Under the pieces are notes generated by a model. The model saw nothing but the letters and a program-made list of their open reading frames with translations, was not told where the DNA came from and did not search any database. A DNA stretch of 64,000 bases, from contig CAKREY010000001.1 in NCBI GenBank assembly GCA_934318045.1, forward strand, positions 1-64,000, written 5' to 3'. The position numbers and the translations under genes are program-made. Source of the DNA: Coprococcus_C sp934318045 (GTDB lineage: Bacteria > Bacillota > Clostridia > Lachnospirales > Lachnospiraceae). Of this stretch, positions 26,277 through 34,189 are shown in pieces (the first letter of the stretch is position 1; every line of letters starts with the position of its first letter).

Positions 26277-26606
26277 CTACCGTATAATAAAATCACAATA
26301 GATTCCATGTTTATTCTCCTTACATGTGATAAAACGGTACCGGACACAGTTTCCTTCATTGTACCTGAGATAGAAAGAAGAATATGGATTTTCAATCTTT
26401 TTTTGCAAATTGGAAAAGACATCCGCTGCTTTCTCCACGGAGTAGTCTTTCAGTTTCAGATCGATCACAAACTGCTTAAAATGCTCCGTCACAGAAAATG
26501 TCTGGATTTCTTTTACGGTTTTCACAAGGTCTACCAATTTTTGCACAAGCTCCGGTCCAGCCTGCAGCTGAATCTGACTCATATATGCATTCATAATTTT
26601 ATACAT
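26277..26606 (-). CDS. Uncharacterised small protein after HD-GYP gene
   Basis: About 109 residues from the start MYKIMNAYMSQIQLQAG (AGAGG upstream); a longer frame to 26678 overlaps the HD-GYP gene. The N-terminal half is amphipathic helix (PELVQKLVDLVKTVKEIQTF, then HFKQFVIDLKLKDYSVEKAADVF). The C-terminal half is mixed and basic (SSFYLRYNEGNCVRYRFITC). No signal, membrane segment or known motif was recognised. Its position directly after a c-di-GMP phosphodiesterase-type gene suggests a functional link, but only by context. Confidence 0.6.
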   Translation of the reverse strand: MYKIMNAYMSQIQLQAGPELVQKLVDLVKTVKEIQTFSVTEHFKQFVIDLKLKDYSVEKAADVFSNLQKKIENPYSSFYLRYNEGNCVRYRFITCKENKHGIYCDFIIR

Positions 26607-26625
26607 ATCCGATATTCCATCCTCT

Positions 26626-27816
26626 TTAGTACTTCTGTTTATCCGGAATCCGGTTATGAATCTCTTTAAATTCATCAAAATGCTGGATAAACAGTCTCAC
26701 AACTGCCGGATCAAAACTTTTCCCGGAAAGCCTGATAATCTCATCAAACGTATCCTCCAAAGACCATCCCTTCTTATAATACCGGTCGGAAGTCAATGCA
26801 TCGAACACATCACAAACTGCCATGAGGCGGCTTATATAAGCGATCTCTTCGCCTTTCATGCCAAGATATCCGGTGCCATCCCAGCGCTCATGATGCTCCT
26901 TTGCAAGCACGCAGGCAAGATGCATCAATTCACCCGGACATTTTTCAAGCAAAGCTTCTCCATAGAGGACATGATTCTTCATAATCTGATATTCCTCATC
27001 TGTCAGTTTATCCGGTTTATCGAGGATTTCCTCACTGATCATCAATTTTCCAATATCATGCATCATGGATGCGGTCGAAACCATCTCCACATATTCATCA
27101 TCAAATCCGGACGCTTTCGCAAGTACACGCATATAGGCTGCCACTCGCTTGATGTGCTCACCTGTAAACTTCGACTTGCTCTCGCTGATCTCTGCAAATG
27201 AGAATATAAGTCCTGTCTGGTTATCCTGCATCGTAACAGCCATATTGATTGCGGAGTTGATCATCATGGAATTTCTCTGTACGATGAAATAAGCTGCAAC
27301 CGAAAGACCAAACACAACAACAATCTGCGGTACAACATAAGAAATCATAACATCCTCAAATGATTCACACGGAAATCCGATAAAAATATCTGAAAACTGA
27401 AATGCCAGGTAATTCGATACCACAATTCCACAGGACATCAGAAGCGATGCAAACAAAACAAGTGTCTGGTTATAATACAAGGATGCCAGCAGAATCGGGA
27501 AAAGCATAATCGGATAGGCATATGTAGAAAGAAGTGTCAGCATCAAAGTAGCAATCAGGCAGACACAGATAATAACGATATGTTTTGTTGCCGGTGCATG
27601 GTCAAATTTTAAAATATTGATGACCAGTGTTGGAATCAAAGCAATAAAGATTGCAGAAGCAAAGAAAACAATCAGCACAGAAGGATCAATCTCCGTGCCG
27701 AAATAACAATAGCCAAATGCAAGCGCAAGAATAGCCACGATCACGCGCATGCATTTTGCAGAAATCTGATTTACTTTACTATAATTATCCTGAATCAGTT
27801 TTTCTTTGTTGTTCAA
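26626..27816 (-). CDS. Membrane HD-GYP domain protein
   Basis: A 396-residue protein. About six hydrophobic segments lie between residues 24 and 180. A short linker leads into an HD-GYP domain with H253-D254 (MMHDIGKLMI) and HHERWDGTGY (308-317), the intact GYP signature expected for a c-di-GMP phosphodiesterase. The membrane part has no recognised sensor fold. The start codon is TTG with GGGGAG upstream, and the gene begins two bases after the rsfS stop. It pairs in theme with the GGDEF protein at 52190. Confidence 0.9.
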   Translation of the reverse strand: MNNKEKLIQDNYSKVNQISAKCMRVIVAILALAFGYCYFGTEIDPSVLIVFFASAIFIALIPTLVINILKFDHAPATKHIVIICVCLIATLMLTLLSTYAYPIMLFPILLASLYYNQTLVLFASLLMSCGIVVSNYLAFQFSDIFIGFPCESFEDVMISYVVPQIVVVFGLSVAAYFIVQRNSMMINSAINMAVTMQDNQTGLIFSFAEISESKSKFTGEHIKRVAAYMRVLAKASGFDDEYVEMVSTASMMHDIGKLMISEEILDKPDKLTDEEYQIMKNHVLYGEALLEKCPGELMHLACVLAKEHHERWDGTGYLGMKGEEIAYISRLMAVCDVFDALTSDRYYKKGWSLEDTFDEIIRLSGKSFDPAVVRLFIQHFDEFKEIHNRIPDKQKY

Positions 27817-27817
27817 A

Positions 27818-28165
27818 TCAATACTCCCCTGGTTGTAAAAGAGCTCCGTCTCTCCAGATATGATCTAAATCATAGAAGGCTCTTTCTTTTTCTGAAAATA
27901 CATGTATAATTATATCATAATAATCCAGTAAAATCCATCCTCCATTTGCATATCCTTCACGATTTTTCATAATCTCTCCATTTTTTGCCATAGCATGTTC
28001 CACATTGTCACACATTGCCTGCACCTGGTTACGGTTGGAGCCATCTGCAATCACTATATAATCAGCCATGGAAGAGATTTCTGAAATCCGGATCACGCGG
28101 ATATCATGTGCGATTTTCCCTTCTAATGCTTCCACTATGATTCGTAATTTCTCATTTTGATCCAT
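27818..28165 (-). CDS. rsfS: Ribosome silencing factor RsfS
   Basis: A 115-residue RsfS/YbeB protein that binds L14 and prevents subunit joining under nutrient limitation. The core SEISSMADYIVIADGSNRNQVQAM and the end GGWILLDYYDIIIHVFSEKERAFYDLDHIWRD are diagnostic. The start at 28165 has AAGGAG six bases upstream. It is downstream of nadD and yqeK, the conserved order. Confidence 0.94.
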   Translation of the reverse strand: MDQNEKLRIIVEALEGKIAHDIRVIRISEISSMADYIVIADGSNRNQVQAMCDNVEHAMAKNGEIMKNREGYANGGWILLDYYDIIIHVFSEKERAFYDLDHIWRDGALLQPGEY

Positions 28166-28175
28166 CTGCATCTCC

Positions 28176-28754
28176 TTACATTTCTGCTTTATGAACAACA
28201 TAAAAATCATATGTTTTCTGCGTCATAAAATCCATTTCATACGTCGTTTTATTCAGATAATCCAAAGTGTTTTTTAAGATATGAATGACGCAGGCATCCA
28301 AATCCGTAAACGCTTCTTTGCGAATTTCTTCCATCTCCGGGAGCATCTTCCGGTTTGGCTCAATATAATCTGCCACAAATATGATTTTATCAAGCAATGT
28401 CATATTGGGACGTCCGGTTGTATGATACGCGATTGCATCCAAAATCACCTGATCATAGACATCGTATTTGTATCTGGCATAATACGCACCCAGTTTTGCA
28501 TGCAGCATATCCGGATTTTTTTCTTCATATTTGCTGACCGGAAGTCCATGTTTTCTCGCTTTTTCCAGTTTTGTCTTCGTCGGAAGTCCCTTTGCGCAAT
28601 CGTGCAAAAGTCCTGCCACGCGTGCCTTTTCGACATCGGCACCATGAACCATCGCCAGACATGCAGCTGTATATTCTACTCCAAATGAGTGTGTAAGCCT
28701 TGTTGCACTGATTTTTCCTTTCAGACGTGTTATCATCTTATCTCTTGTCATCAT
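28176..28754 (-). CDS. yqeK: YqeK-type HD phosphohydrolase (Ap4A hydrolase family)
   Basis: A 192-residue HD-domain protein. THSFGVEYTAACLA gives the first His, LLHDCAKGLP the HD pair, and YHTTGRPNMTLLDKIIFVADYIEPNRK the remaining ligands. YqeK proteins hydrolyse diadenosine tetraphosphate symmetrically. GGGAG precedes the ATG. It sits between nadD and rsfS as in most Firmicutes. Confidence 0.93.
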   Translation of the reverse strand: MMTRDKMITRLKGKISATRLTHSFGVEYTAACLAMVHGADVEKARVAGLLHDCAKGLPTKTKLEKARKHGLPVSKYEEKNPDMLHAKLGAYYARYKYDVYDQVILDAIAYHTTGRPNMTLLDKIIFVADYIEPNRKMLPEMEEIRKEAFTDLDACVIHILKNTLDYLNKTTYEMDFMTQKTYDFYVVHKAEM

Positions 28755-28772
28755 TGTTTTTTCTCCCAGTTT

Positions 28773-29411
28773 TTACCTGTACAGGTTTTGTTGTTCTATA
28801 TATTTTAACACTTCATCCGGCACCATTCCGGTAACCGTAAGATGATTTGCCAGTCTTTCCCTGATTTCGCTTGACGATACCTGTACCTTGGGCATCTCGA
28901 CATATGCGATAGAAAATGCAGGATATTTTGTACAAAACGCATGAATATAAGTCTCGATTTTTTCTTGTTCCTCATCTCTTGCTACGACAAGGATTTCACA
29001 CAGATCCGCAAGCTTTTCAAATTCATGCCAGCCGGATAACTGAAACAGAGAATCGTCTCCAATCACAAATACAATTTGTAGTCCGGGATTGCTTTTTTTT
29101 ATCTGTGTAAGCGTATCTACCGTATATGTATACCCATCCCGTTTTAATTCCATGTCACTTACGGACACTTTCGGCAGATGCTTCGCTGCAAGTTCAAGCA
29201 TATGAAGTCGTTTTTCTCCATCTGCAACTGCATTTTCATCCTTATACGCCGGAATGTGGTTTGGCATCAGCACAACCTGTTCCAATGCCGGATTCCACTT
29301 TAAAACAGCGTTTGCCATCGCGATATGACCCACATGCACTGGATTGAATGTCCCGCCAAGCAGCGCGATTCTATGGAATTGTCCAAATGGGTCTGACTGG
29401 TTATATCGCAT
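28773..29411 (-). CDS. nadD: Nicotinate-nucleotide adenylyltransferase
   Basis: A 212-residue NadD, which forms deamido-NAD from NaMN and ATP. The nucleotidyltransferase motif GGTFNPVHVGHIAMA and the C-terminal VSSSEIRERL are intact, and FVIGDDSLFQLSGWHEFEKL is typical. GGTGAAACT precedes the ATG, and yhbY ends 11 bp upstream. Confidence 0.95.
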   Translation of the reverse strand: MRYNQSDPFGQFHRIALLGGTFNPVHVGHIAMANAVLKWNPALEQVVLMPNHIPAYKDENAVADGEKRLHMLELAAKHLPKVSVSDMELKRDGYTYTVDTLTQIKKSNPGLQIVFVIGDDSLFQLSGWHEFEKLADLCEILVVARDEEQEKIETYIHAFCTKYPAFSIAYVEMPKVQVSSSEIRERLANHLTVTGMVPDEVLKYIEQQNLYR

Positions 29412-29422
29412 AGTTTCACCTT

Positions 29423-29713
29423 TTATTCAGGAAGAATGATTTTGGGATCTTTTTTTCGTTTCCGATACAAGACGATTTTCTTGCCGATGACCTGGACTAC
29501 CTGGCTGTGTGTGCGCTCTGCCATCACCGCTGCAATCTCCTTCGGATCATCGAGACAGTTCTTCAGCACGCCGATTTTTACCAGTTCCCGCTTTTCTAAC
29601 GCCTCACTGACTGCAGTGCAGACTTCCGGTGTCAGGCTGGACTTTCCAATATTCATAATTGTCTCTGCGTTCATTGCAAGACTCTTTAAATAAGCTCTCT
29701 GCTTACTTGTCAT
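29423..29713 (-). CDS. yhbY: RNA-binding protein YhbY
   Basis: A 96-residue CRM-domain protein associated with 50S assembly. LKSLAMNAETIMNIGKSSLT and LVKIGVLKNCLDDPKEIAAV match the family, and the GKKIVLYRKRKKDPK tail is typical. It lies between obgE and nadD. Confidence 0.93.
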   Translation of the reverse strand: MTSKQRAYLKSLAMNAETIMNIGKSSLTPEVCTAVSEALEKRELVKIGVLKNCLDDPKEIAAVMAERTHSQVVQVIGKKIVLYRKRKKDPKIILPE

Positions 29714-29750
29714 ATTTCATACCTCTTTCCTTTGAAATAAACTACGATTT

Positions 29751-31043
29751 CTAGCGGTAATAATCAAACTCCAGCCCATACAACCGGACTGTATCACCCT
29801 CTTCGATGCCAAGATCTTCGAGCATCTGTAAGATTCCATTGTCTTTTAAGAAGCGCTGGAAGAACGCAAAGCCCTTCTCAGACTCCAGATTCGTATAACC
29901 AAGCATCTTCTCGATCCGAGGACCTTCCACAAGGAATACATGCTCCTCTTCCTCAGACTTTGTCACCTCAAATGGCAGCTCCGGATCATCCATGAACTCT
30001 ACATCCATCTCCGGTGCAAACTCAATTACCTCATCCGGTGCTTCCTTCACTAATTTATTTACATACCACAGCAGTTCTTCGACACCCTTGCCGGACACTG
30101 CTGATATCGGGAATACTTTGATTCCCTTTGGTTCATATTCGTCCTTCAATAACTGGATCACAGTCTCGTAATCCTCACCGTACAGCGCATCACACTTATT
30201 TGCGGCAATTACCATCGGCCGGCTTGCCAGCTCTTCATTGTACTGACGCAGTTCCTTGTTGATTGCTTCGATATCCACGATCGGATCTCTGCCCTCCGTC
30301 GATGCCGCATCAACAATGTGGATCAGTACCTTTGTACGCTCGATGTGACGTAAGAATTCAATTCCCAGTCCAACACCTTCCGATGCACCTTCAATAATAC
30401 CCGGAATGTCCGCGATTACAAATCCCTGCTTTTCTCCAAGATCGACCACACCGAGATTCGGATTGAGTGTTGTGAAATGATAGTTTGCAATCTTCGGTTT
30501 TGCATTTGTCACACGGGACAGGAATGTGGATTTACCAACATTCGGGAATCCAACCAGTCCAACATCCGCAATCATCTTAAGCTCTAAGGTTACCCAGAGC
30601 TCCTTCGCCGGTTTTCCCGGCTGTGCATACTTTGGTGCCTGCATGACCGATGTGACATACTGACGGTTACCTTTACCGCCTCTGCCGCCTTTCAGCAGCG
30701 TTACCGGTTCGGTCTTATTCGACATATCCAATATTACTTTTCCGGTTTCGGCATCCTTTACGACTGTACCTGCCGGAACCTTCAGTATAATGTCTTTTCC
30801 GTTTGCGCCATGGCAGTTCCGTTTTCCGCCTTCTTCTCCATCCTGCGCTACATATTTACGCACATGGCGGAAATCTGTAAGCGTATTTAATCCGGGATCA
30901 ACCACGAAGATTACATCGCCGCCATCGCCGCCATCGCCGCCATCCGGACCGCCATCCGGTACATATAATTCCCGGCGGAATGACACATGTCCGTCGCCGC
31001 CTTTTCCTGATCTTATAAATATTTTCGCTCTATCTGCAAACAT
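29751..31043 (-). CDS. obgE: GTPase ObgE (CgtA)
   Basis: A 430-residue Obg GTPase needed for 50S assembly and the stringent response. It has the glycine-rich Obg fold (FADRAKIFIRSGKGGDGHVSF, about 1-158), the G domain with GFPNVGKSTFLSRV, DIPGIIEGASEG and AANKCDAL, and the C-terminal OCT domain ending DTVRLYGLEFDYYR. The start at 31043 has GGGAGGG upstream; the frame extends 14 codons further without a ribosome site. A hairpin terminator precedes it, so only part of the rpmA transcript continues into obgE. Confidence 0.95.
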   Translation of the reverse strand: MFADRAKIFIRSGKGGDGHVSFRRELYVPDGGPDGGDGGDGGDVIFVVDPGLNTLTDFRHVRKYVAQDGEEGGKRNCHGANGKDIILKVPAGTVVKDAETGKVILDMSNKTEPVTLLKGGRGGKGNRQYVTSVMQAPKYAQPGKPAKELWVTLELKMIADVGLVGFPNVGKSTFLSRVTNAKPKIANYHFTTLNPNLGVVDLGEKQGFVIADIPGIIEGASEGVGLGIEFLRHIERTKVLIHIVDAASTEGRDPIVDIEAINKELRQYNEELASRPMVIAANKCDALYGEDYETVIQLLKDEYEPKGIKVFPISAVSGKGVEELLWYVNKLVKEAPDEVIEFAPEMDVEFMDDPELPFEVTKSEEEEHVFLVEGPRIEKMLGYTNLESEKGFAFFQRFLKDNGILQMLEDLGIEEGDTVRLYGLEFDYYR

Positions 31044-31093
31044 GGGACGCCCTCCCTCATAAATACGATTACCAAATTCACTCATAAATCCAG

Positions 31094-31118
31094 AAAAAGC
31101 CGGGATATAACTCCCGGC
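31094..31118 (-). terminator. Terminator or attenuating hairpin between rpmA and obgE
   Basis: A 7-bp GC-rich stem GCCGGGA (31099-31105) with TCCCGGC (31112-31118) and a 6-nt loop, followed on the minus strand by TTTTTC. It would separate abundant L21/L27 expression from the downstream GTPase operon. Confidence 0.8.
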
Positions 31119-31133
31119 TCTTCTAGTGTTTTC

Positions 31134-31424
31134 TTACTCAGCTGACTCAACAGGGTATACAGAAGCCTGCTTCTTATCTCTACCCTTTCTCTCGAAACGT
31201 AAAACACCATCTACAAGTGCAAATAATGTGTCGTCTCCGCCGATACCAACGTTTACACCAGGATGAATCTTAGTTCCACGCTGTCTGAATAAAATATTAC
31301 CAGCCTTTACAAACTGTCCGTCTGCTCTCTTGGCGCCGAGTCTCTTAGACTCTGAATCTCTACCGTTCTTAGTAGAACCAACACCCTTCTTATGAGCAAA
31401 GAACTGTAAATTCATTCTTAACAT
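31134..31424 (-). CDS. rpmA: 50S ribosomal protein L27 with cleavable N-terminus
   Basis: A 96-residue bL27. The N-terminal MLRMNLQFFAHKKG contains the LQFFA-type motif cut by Prp, so the mature protein would begin near AHKKG. The core GSTKNGRDSESKRLGAKRADG is universal. AAGGAGG precedes the ATG, and it lies 5 bp after prp. Confidence 0.96.
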   Translation of the reverse strand: MLRMNLQFFAHKKGVGSTKNGRDSESKRLGAKRADGQFVKAGNILFRQRGTKIHPGVNVGIGGDDTLFALVDGVLRFERKGRDKKQASVYPVESAE

Positions 31425-31429
31425 AGTCG

Positions 31430-31756
31430 TTACACCTCCTTGTAGTGTACTTGCAAATACTTCTTTCCGTATTCCTTCTCGATATTGGAAAGTCCCATAT
31501 CCAAGGCACGGATCAATAATTGTCCTTGTTCATCGCTCTCCGATGAAAACTTAAATTTTATGCTTCCGGAAGGTTCCTGCTCGCATACACACACATTTTC
31601 TGTGAGCGTATCCACTGCATTCACTGTATTGATCACAAGTGCCGATACCGAAGCACAGATAATATCTCTGCCTGCGTTCTCATAACCTGCATGTCCGCTT
31701 ACTGAAAATCCACGGTAAGTTTCGTCCGGATACATATAAAACACTGCCTGTATCAT
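31430..31756 (-). CDS. prp: Ribosomal-processing cysteine protease Prp
   Basis: A 108-residue protease that removes the N-terminal extension of L27. The catalytic pair is H22 (SGHAGYENAG) and C34 (RDIICASVSAL), at the same positions as in S. aureus Prp as I recall. The gene lies between rplU and rpmA, its conserved place. No clear ribosome site is seen; translation may depend on coupling from rplU, 8 bp upstream. Confidence 0.94.
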   Translation of the reverse strand: MIQAVFYMYPDETYRGFSVSGHAGYENAGRDIICASVSALVINTVNAVDTLTENVCVCEQEPSGSIKFKFSSESDEQGQLLIRALDMGLSNIEKEYGKKYLQVHYKEV

Positions 31757-31764
31757 AGTCTTAA

Positions 31765-32070
31765 TTAAGCATTGATTGCTTCAATCTTAACCTGAGTAAA
31801 TGGCTGTCTGTGACCCTGCTTCTTATGATAGCCGGTCTTTCTCTTGTACTTGTAAACAACAACCTTCTTGCCCTTACCTTCGCCAAGAACAGTTGCCTTT
31901 ACAGATGCGCTCTTGCAAGCATCTCCACAAAGCACATCTTTGTCAGTATTCACTGCAACTACGTCGAATGATACCTCTGAGCCTTCCTCAGCATTAAGCT
32001 TCTCAACCTTAATGATATCTCCTTCAGCTACCTTGTACTGCTTTCCGCCTGTTGCTATAATTGCGTACAT
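31765..32070 (-). CDS. rplU: 50S ribosomal protein L21
   Basis: A 101-residue bL21 with the standard start MYAIIATGGKQYKVAEGD and end RKTGYHKKQGHRQPFTQVKI. The start at 32068-32070 has AGGAGG upstream; the longer frame runs into the leader RNA. It is the first gene of the ribosomal part of this operon. Confidence 0.96.
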   Translation of the reverse strand: MYAIIATGGKQYKVAEGDIIKVEKLNAEEGSEVSFDVVAVNTDKDVLCGDACKSASVKATVLGEGKGKKVVVYKYKRKTGYHKKQGHRQPFTQVKIEAINA

Positions 32071-32148
32071 ATGGTTTCCTCCTATTATCATTACTCGCCA
32101 GTTTCGGTGCTGCATGATTGCAGACTTATACCCCACTGTGCGGCACAC
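32071..32148 (-). ncRNA. L21 leader, 5' UTR of rplU
   Basis: The roughly 78-nt leader between the rplU promoter and its ATG holds GTGTGCCGCACAGTGGGG followed by a second pairing region (GTCTGCAATCATGCAGCACC) and the ribosome site. Its size, position and GC hairpins fit the ribosomal L21 leader family, in which L21 represses its own operon. The assignment is by position and structure; I have not matched a covariance model. Confidence 0.5.
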
Positions 32149-32154
32149 TCGTAT

Positions 32155-32183
32155 ATATTAGCATCTGATTGTGTGCTTGTCAA
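32155..32183 (-). promoter_or_regulatory. Promoter of rplU-prp-rpmA
   Basis: On the minus strand TTGACA (32178-32183) and TAATAT (32155-32160) are 17 bp apart, just after the end of the RNase E/G gene. Confidence 0.85.
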
Positions 32184-32208
32184 CACCAAAATATAAAATT
32201 TTATTATT

Positions 32209-33396
32209 TTATGTTAACCGTTTTTTATCTGAAAACACCTCGTGCAGCGCGCGTTTTCCTTTTTGTCTCGTCAACTCGACAAGTCCGAGTTTTGTCATAT
32301 CCACCACGGTTGTCCGGACCGGATCGGTACGTACAGATTCTGCCAGCACCTTCATAAGCTCCCGGTTGTGTTCTGCTTCTTTCATGTTAATGAAATCAAT
32401 CATCACAATACCTGAGATATTCCGCAGGCGGAGCTGCCTTGCGATTTCCCTTGCCGCCTCGATATTGATCTTCAAAAACTGTTCTTCGGCATTCTTGCCT
32501 TTGATGGATTTTCCGCTGTTGACATCGATCACTGTCATTGCTTCCGTCGGTTCAATCACCAGATATGCTCCGGACTTTAAGTATGCCCGCTTTGAAAGCG
32601 TCTTCTCAAGCAGACTTTCAAGCGAATACCTGAGTGTAAGCGAATATTCATCCGTATAAAGCGGAATCTCCGGGATTGCTTCCGTCACTTCCGGAATGTC
32701 GGTTATAATCTCCACATCCTGTAACGCATGCATCCGACGGATATCCTTGATATATTCCACCTCGGTATGATACAGACAGGTGTATTGCGGCGCATATTCC
32801 GCTTTTTTCATGATTGAATAAAGCAGCTGCGTCTGTGTTTTAATCTCCTGTTCGATGGCAGTATCTTCTGCCTGTTCTGCCTGCGTCCGGATAATTCCGC
32901 CGAGTGTAAGCTTTTTTATCCGTTCGATCTCTGCCGCATTTCCTTCTGCCAAATAGAACTGCGCATCCTGCTCTGCTATAAGCAGGTTCTGCATCAAAGT
33001 CTTTAATTCCTTTTTTCTTGCACTATCTGTAATCTTGGAAGAAACTCCGACAGGTGCAAAAAGCGTCGTTACCGCGTAATCTCCCTGCAGCGAGATATCG
33101 GTTGTCACCGCATAGCGTTTCGTCTTGATTTTATCACGTACAACCTGCACGGTCACCAGATCGCCGGTCTTTAACTTTTCTCCGTGATAATCATCCATCG
33201 ACAGATAACAGCTCTCGCCCTTTTTGATATCCACAAACGCCGCATTGATGTTCGGTGACAGGTTCGAGACTCTCGCCCGATAGACATTTCCAAGAATACT
33301 GCTATCCTCATAACACCGGATTTCCATCGCTTTTCCGTTCTCAAACAGGATACCAAGCTTTTCATTATTCCATTCTGTAAATACAAACTGCTTCAT
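32209..33396 (-). CDS. Ribonuclease E/G family protein, short form
   Basis: A 395-residue RNase E/G homologue. It has the S1-like RNA-binding part (GNVYRARVSNLSPNINAAFVDI) and the catalytic region with VIDVNSGKS (metal-binding Asp) and GIVMIDFINMKEAEHNRELM. It ends at KLGLVELTRQKGKRALHEVF, just where E. coli RNases E and G enter the CPxC zinc-link; that element and the small domain are missing. A processing or decay role for rRNA and mRNA is expected. It lies downstream of two radical-SAM-related genes with a twin-hairpin repeat between. Confidence 0.9.
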   Translation of the reverse strand: MKQFVFTEWNNEKLGILFENGKAMEIRCYEDSSILGNVYRARVSNLSPNINAAFVDIKKGESCYLSMDDYHGEKLKTGDLVTVQVVRDKIKTKRYAVTTDISLQGDYAVTTLFAPVGVSSKITDSARKKELKTLMQNLLIAEQDAQFYLAEGNAAEIERIKKLTLGGIIRTQAEQAEDTAIEQEIKTQTQLLYSIMKKAEYAPQYTCLYHTEVEYIKDIRRMHALQDVEIITDIPEVTEAIPEIPLYTDEYSLTLRYSLESLLEKTLSKRAYLKSGAYLVIEPTEAMTVIDVNSGKSIKGKNAEEQFLKINIEAAREIARQLRLRNISGIVMIDFINMKEAEHNRELMKVLAESVRTDPVRTTVVDMTKLGLVELTRQKGKRALHEVFSDKKRLT

Positions 33397-33418
33397 ACTC
33401 TCTTATCTGCATATTTCA

Positions 33419-33474
33419 TCATATGTCACCACGCGTCAGCGTGATGACCTGCGCACGCATGAGCGTGCTTCATT
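33419..33474. repeat. Twin-hairpin intergenic repeat, copy A
   Basis: The 56-bp element holds CACGC-GTCA-GCGTG and GCACGC-ATGA-GCGTGC, two perfect stems with 4-nt loops, in the 97-bp gap between the TIGR03936 and RNase E/G genes. It is nearly identical to the element at 59904, and the only differences are in the loops. Confidence 0.85.
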
Positions 33475-33493
33475 ATATCATGCAGCATATCCA

Positions 33494-34189
33494 TCAAAAT
33501 CTTGTCCCGCTTGCCGAAAGCGGCTGTAATTCTTCTTTCTCGCCCATATACGTCTCCAGACGGTGAATCCGGTAATCGTACCGGTTAAATGGAACTCCTG
33601 CCGCCTCACACATCGCCTCTACGACAAGCTCCGGCTTTAAGTTATCCCTGCTTCCCGATGCAAGCAGCATATAGATGCCATCCTTATATTCTTTGATTTT
33701 ATAGATGAGCGGACGTATATCCGTCAGTTCCTCTTTGGACTTCGTCTTCTTGACGATTTCGACCTTGTCTTTTTCCGCAAATGCAGACAATGCCTGTAAA
33801 AGCTCCGGCATCGTATCGTTTTCACATTCCTCGTTTTTATAGATATAATAGTCGGACGCAGTTACGATTGCCATCGATGGCTTCGCATCATCCGGAAGCT
33901 CGATGATATCTAACACCTGTATCTCCGGTGGCATCGTCGCATTCAGGCGTGCCATCATATCCTCGGTTGTTGTCACACTTTCAAACTCTCCATCGAAATA
34001 TTCGCCCTCCGATGTCATGCCAAGCGGCATCGGTGCCGCAAAAGAAATCATCTGGTGCGGAGAAAATCCCTTCGAATACGAGACATCCAGCTTCGCCCGC
34101 CGGATTGCCTTCTGGAAAAACCGCATAATATCGAGATGTCCGATAAACCGGAGACTTCCAAGCTTCGTGTATTTAATTCTTAGCTTCAA
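33494..34189 (-). CDS. TIGR03936 family radical SAM-associated protein (DUF2344)
   Basis: A 231-residue protein when started at TTG (34187-34189), eight bases after GGAGGAGG, giving MKLRIKYTKLGSLRFIGHLDIMRFF, the family N-terminus. RRAKLDVSYSKGFSPHQMISFA and PLGMTSEGEYFD follow. It always accompanies the TIGR03960 radical SAM protein, here overlapping its 3' end by 17 bp. In some phyla the two are fused. The reaction is unknown. Confidence 0.9.
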   Translation of the reverse strand: MKLRIKYTKLGSLRFIGHLDIMRFFQKAIRRAKLDVSYSKGFSPHQMISFAAPMPLGMTSEGEYFDGEFESVTTTEDMMARLNATMPPEIQVLDIIELPDDAKPSMAIVTASDYYIYKNEECENDTMPELLQALSAFAEKDKVEIVKKTKSKEELTDIRPLIYKIKEYKDGIYMLLASGSRDNLKPELVVEAMCEAAGVPFNRYDYRIHRLETYMGEKEELQPLSASGTRF

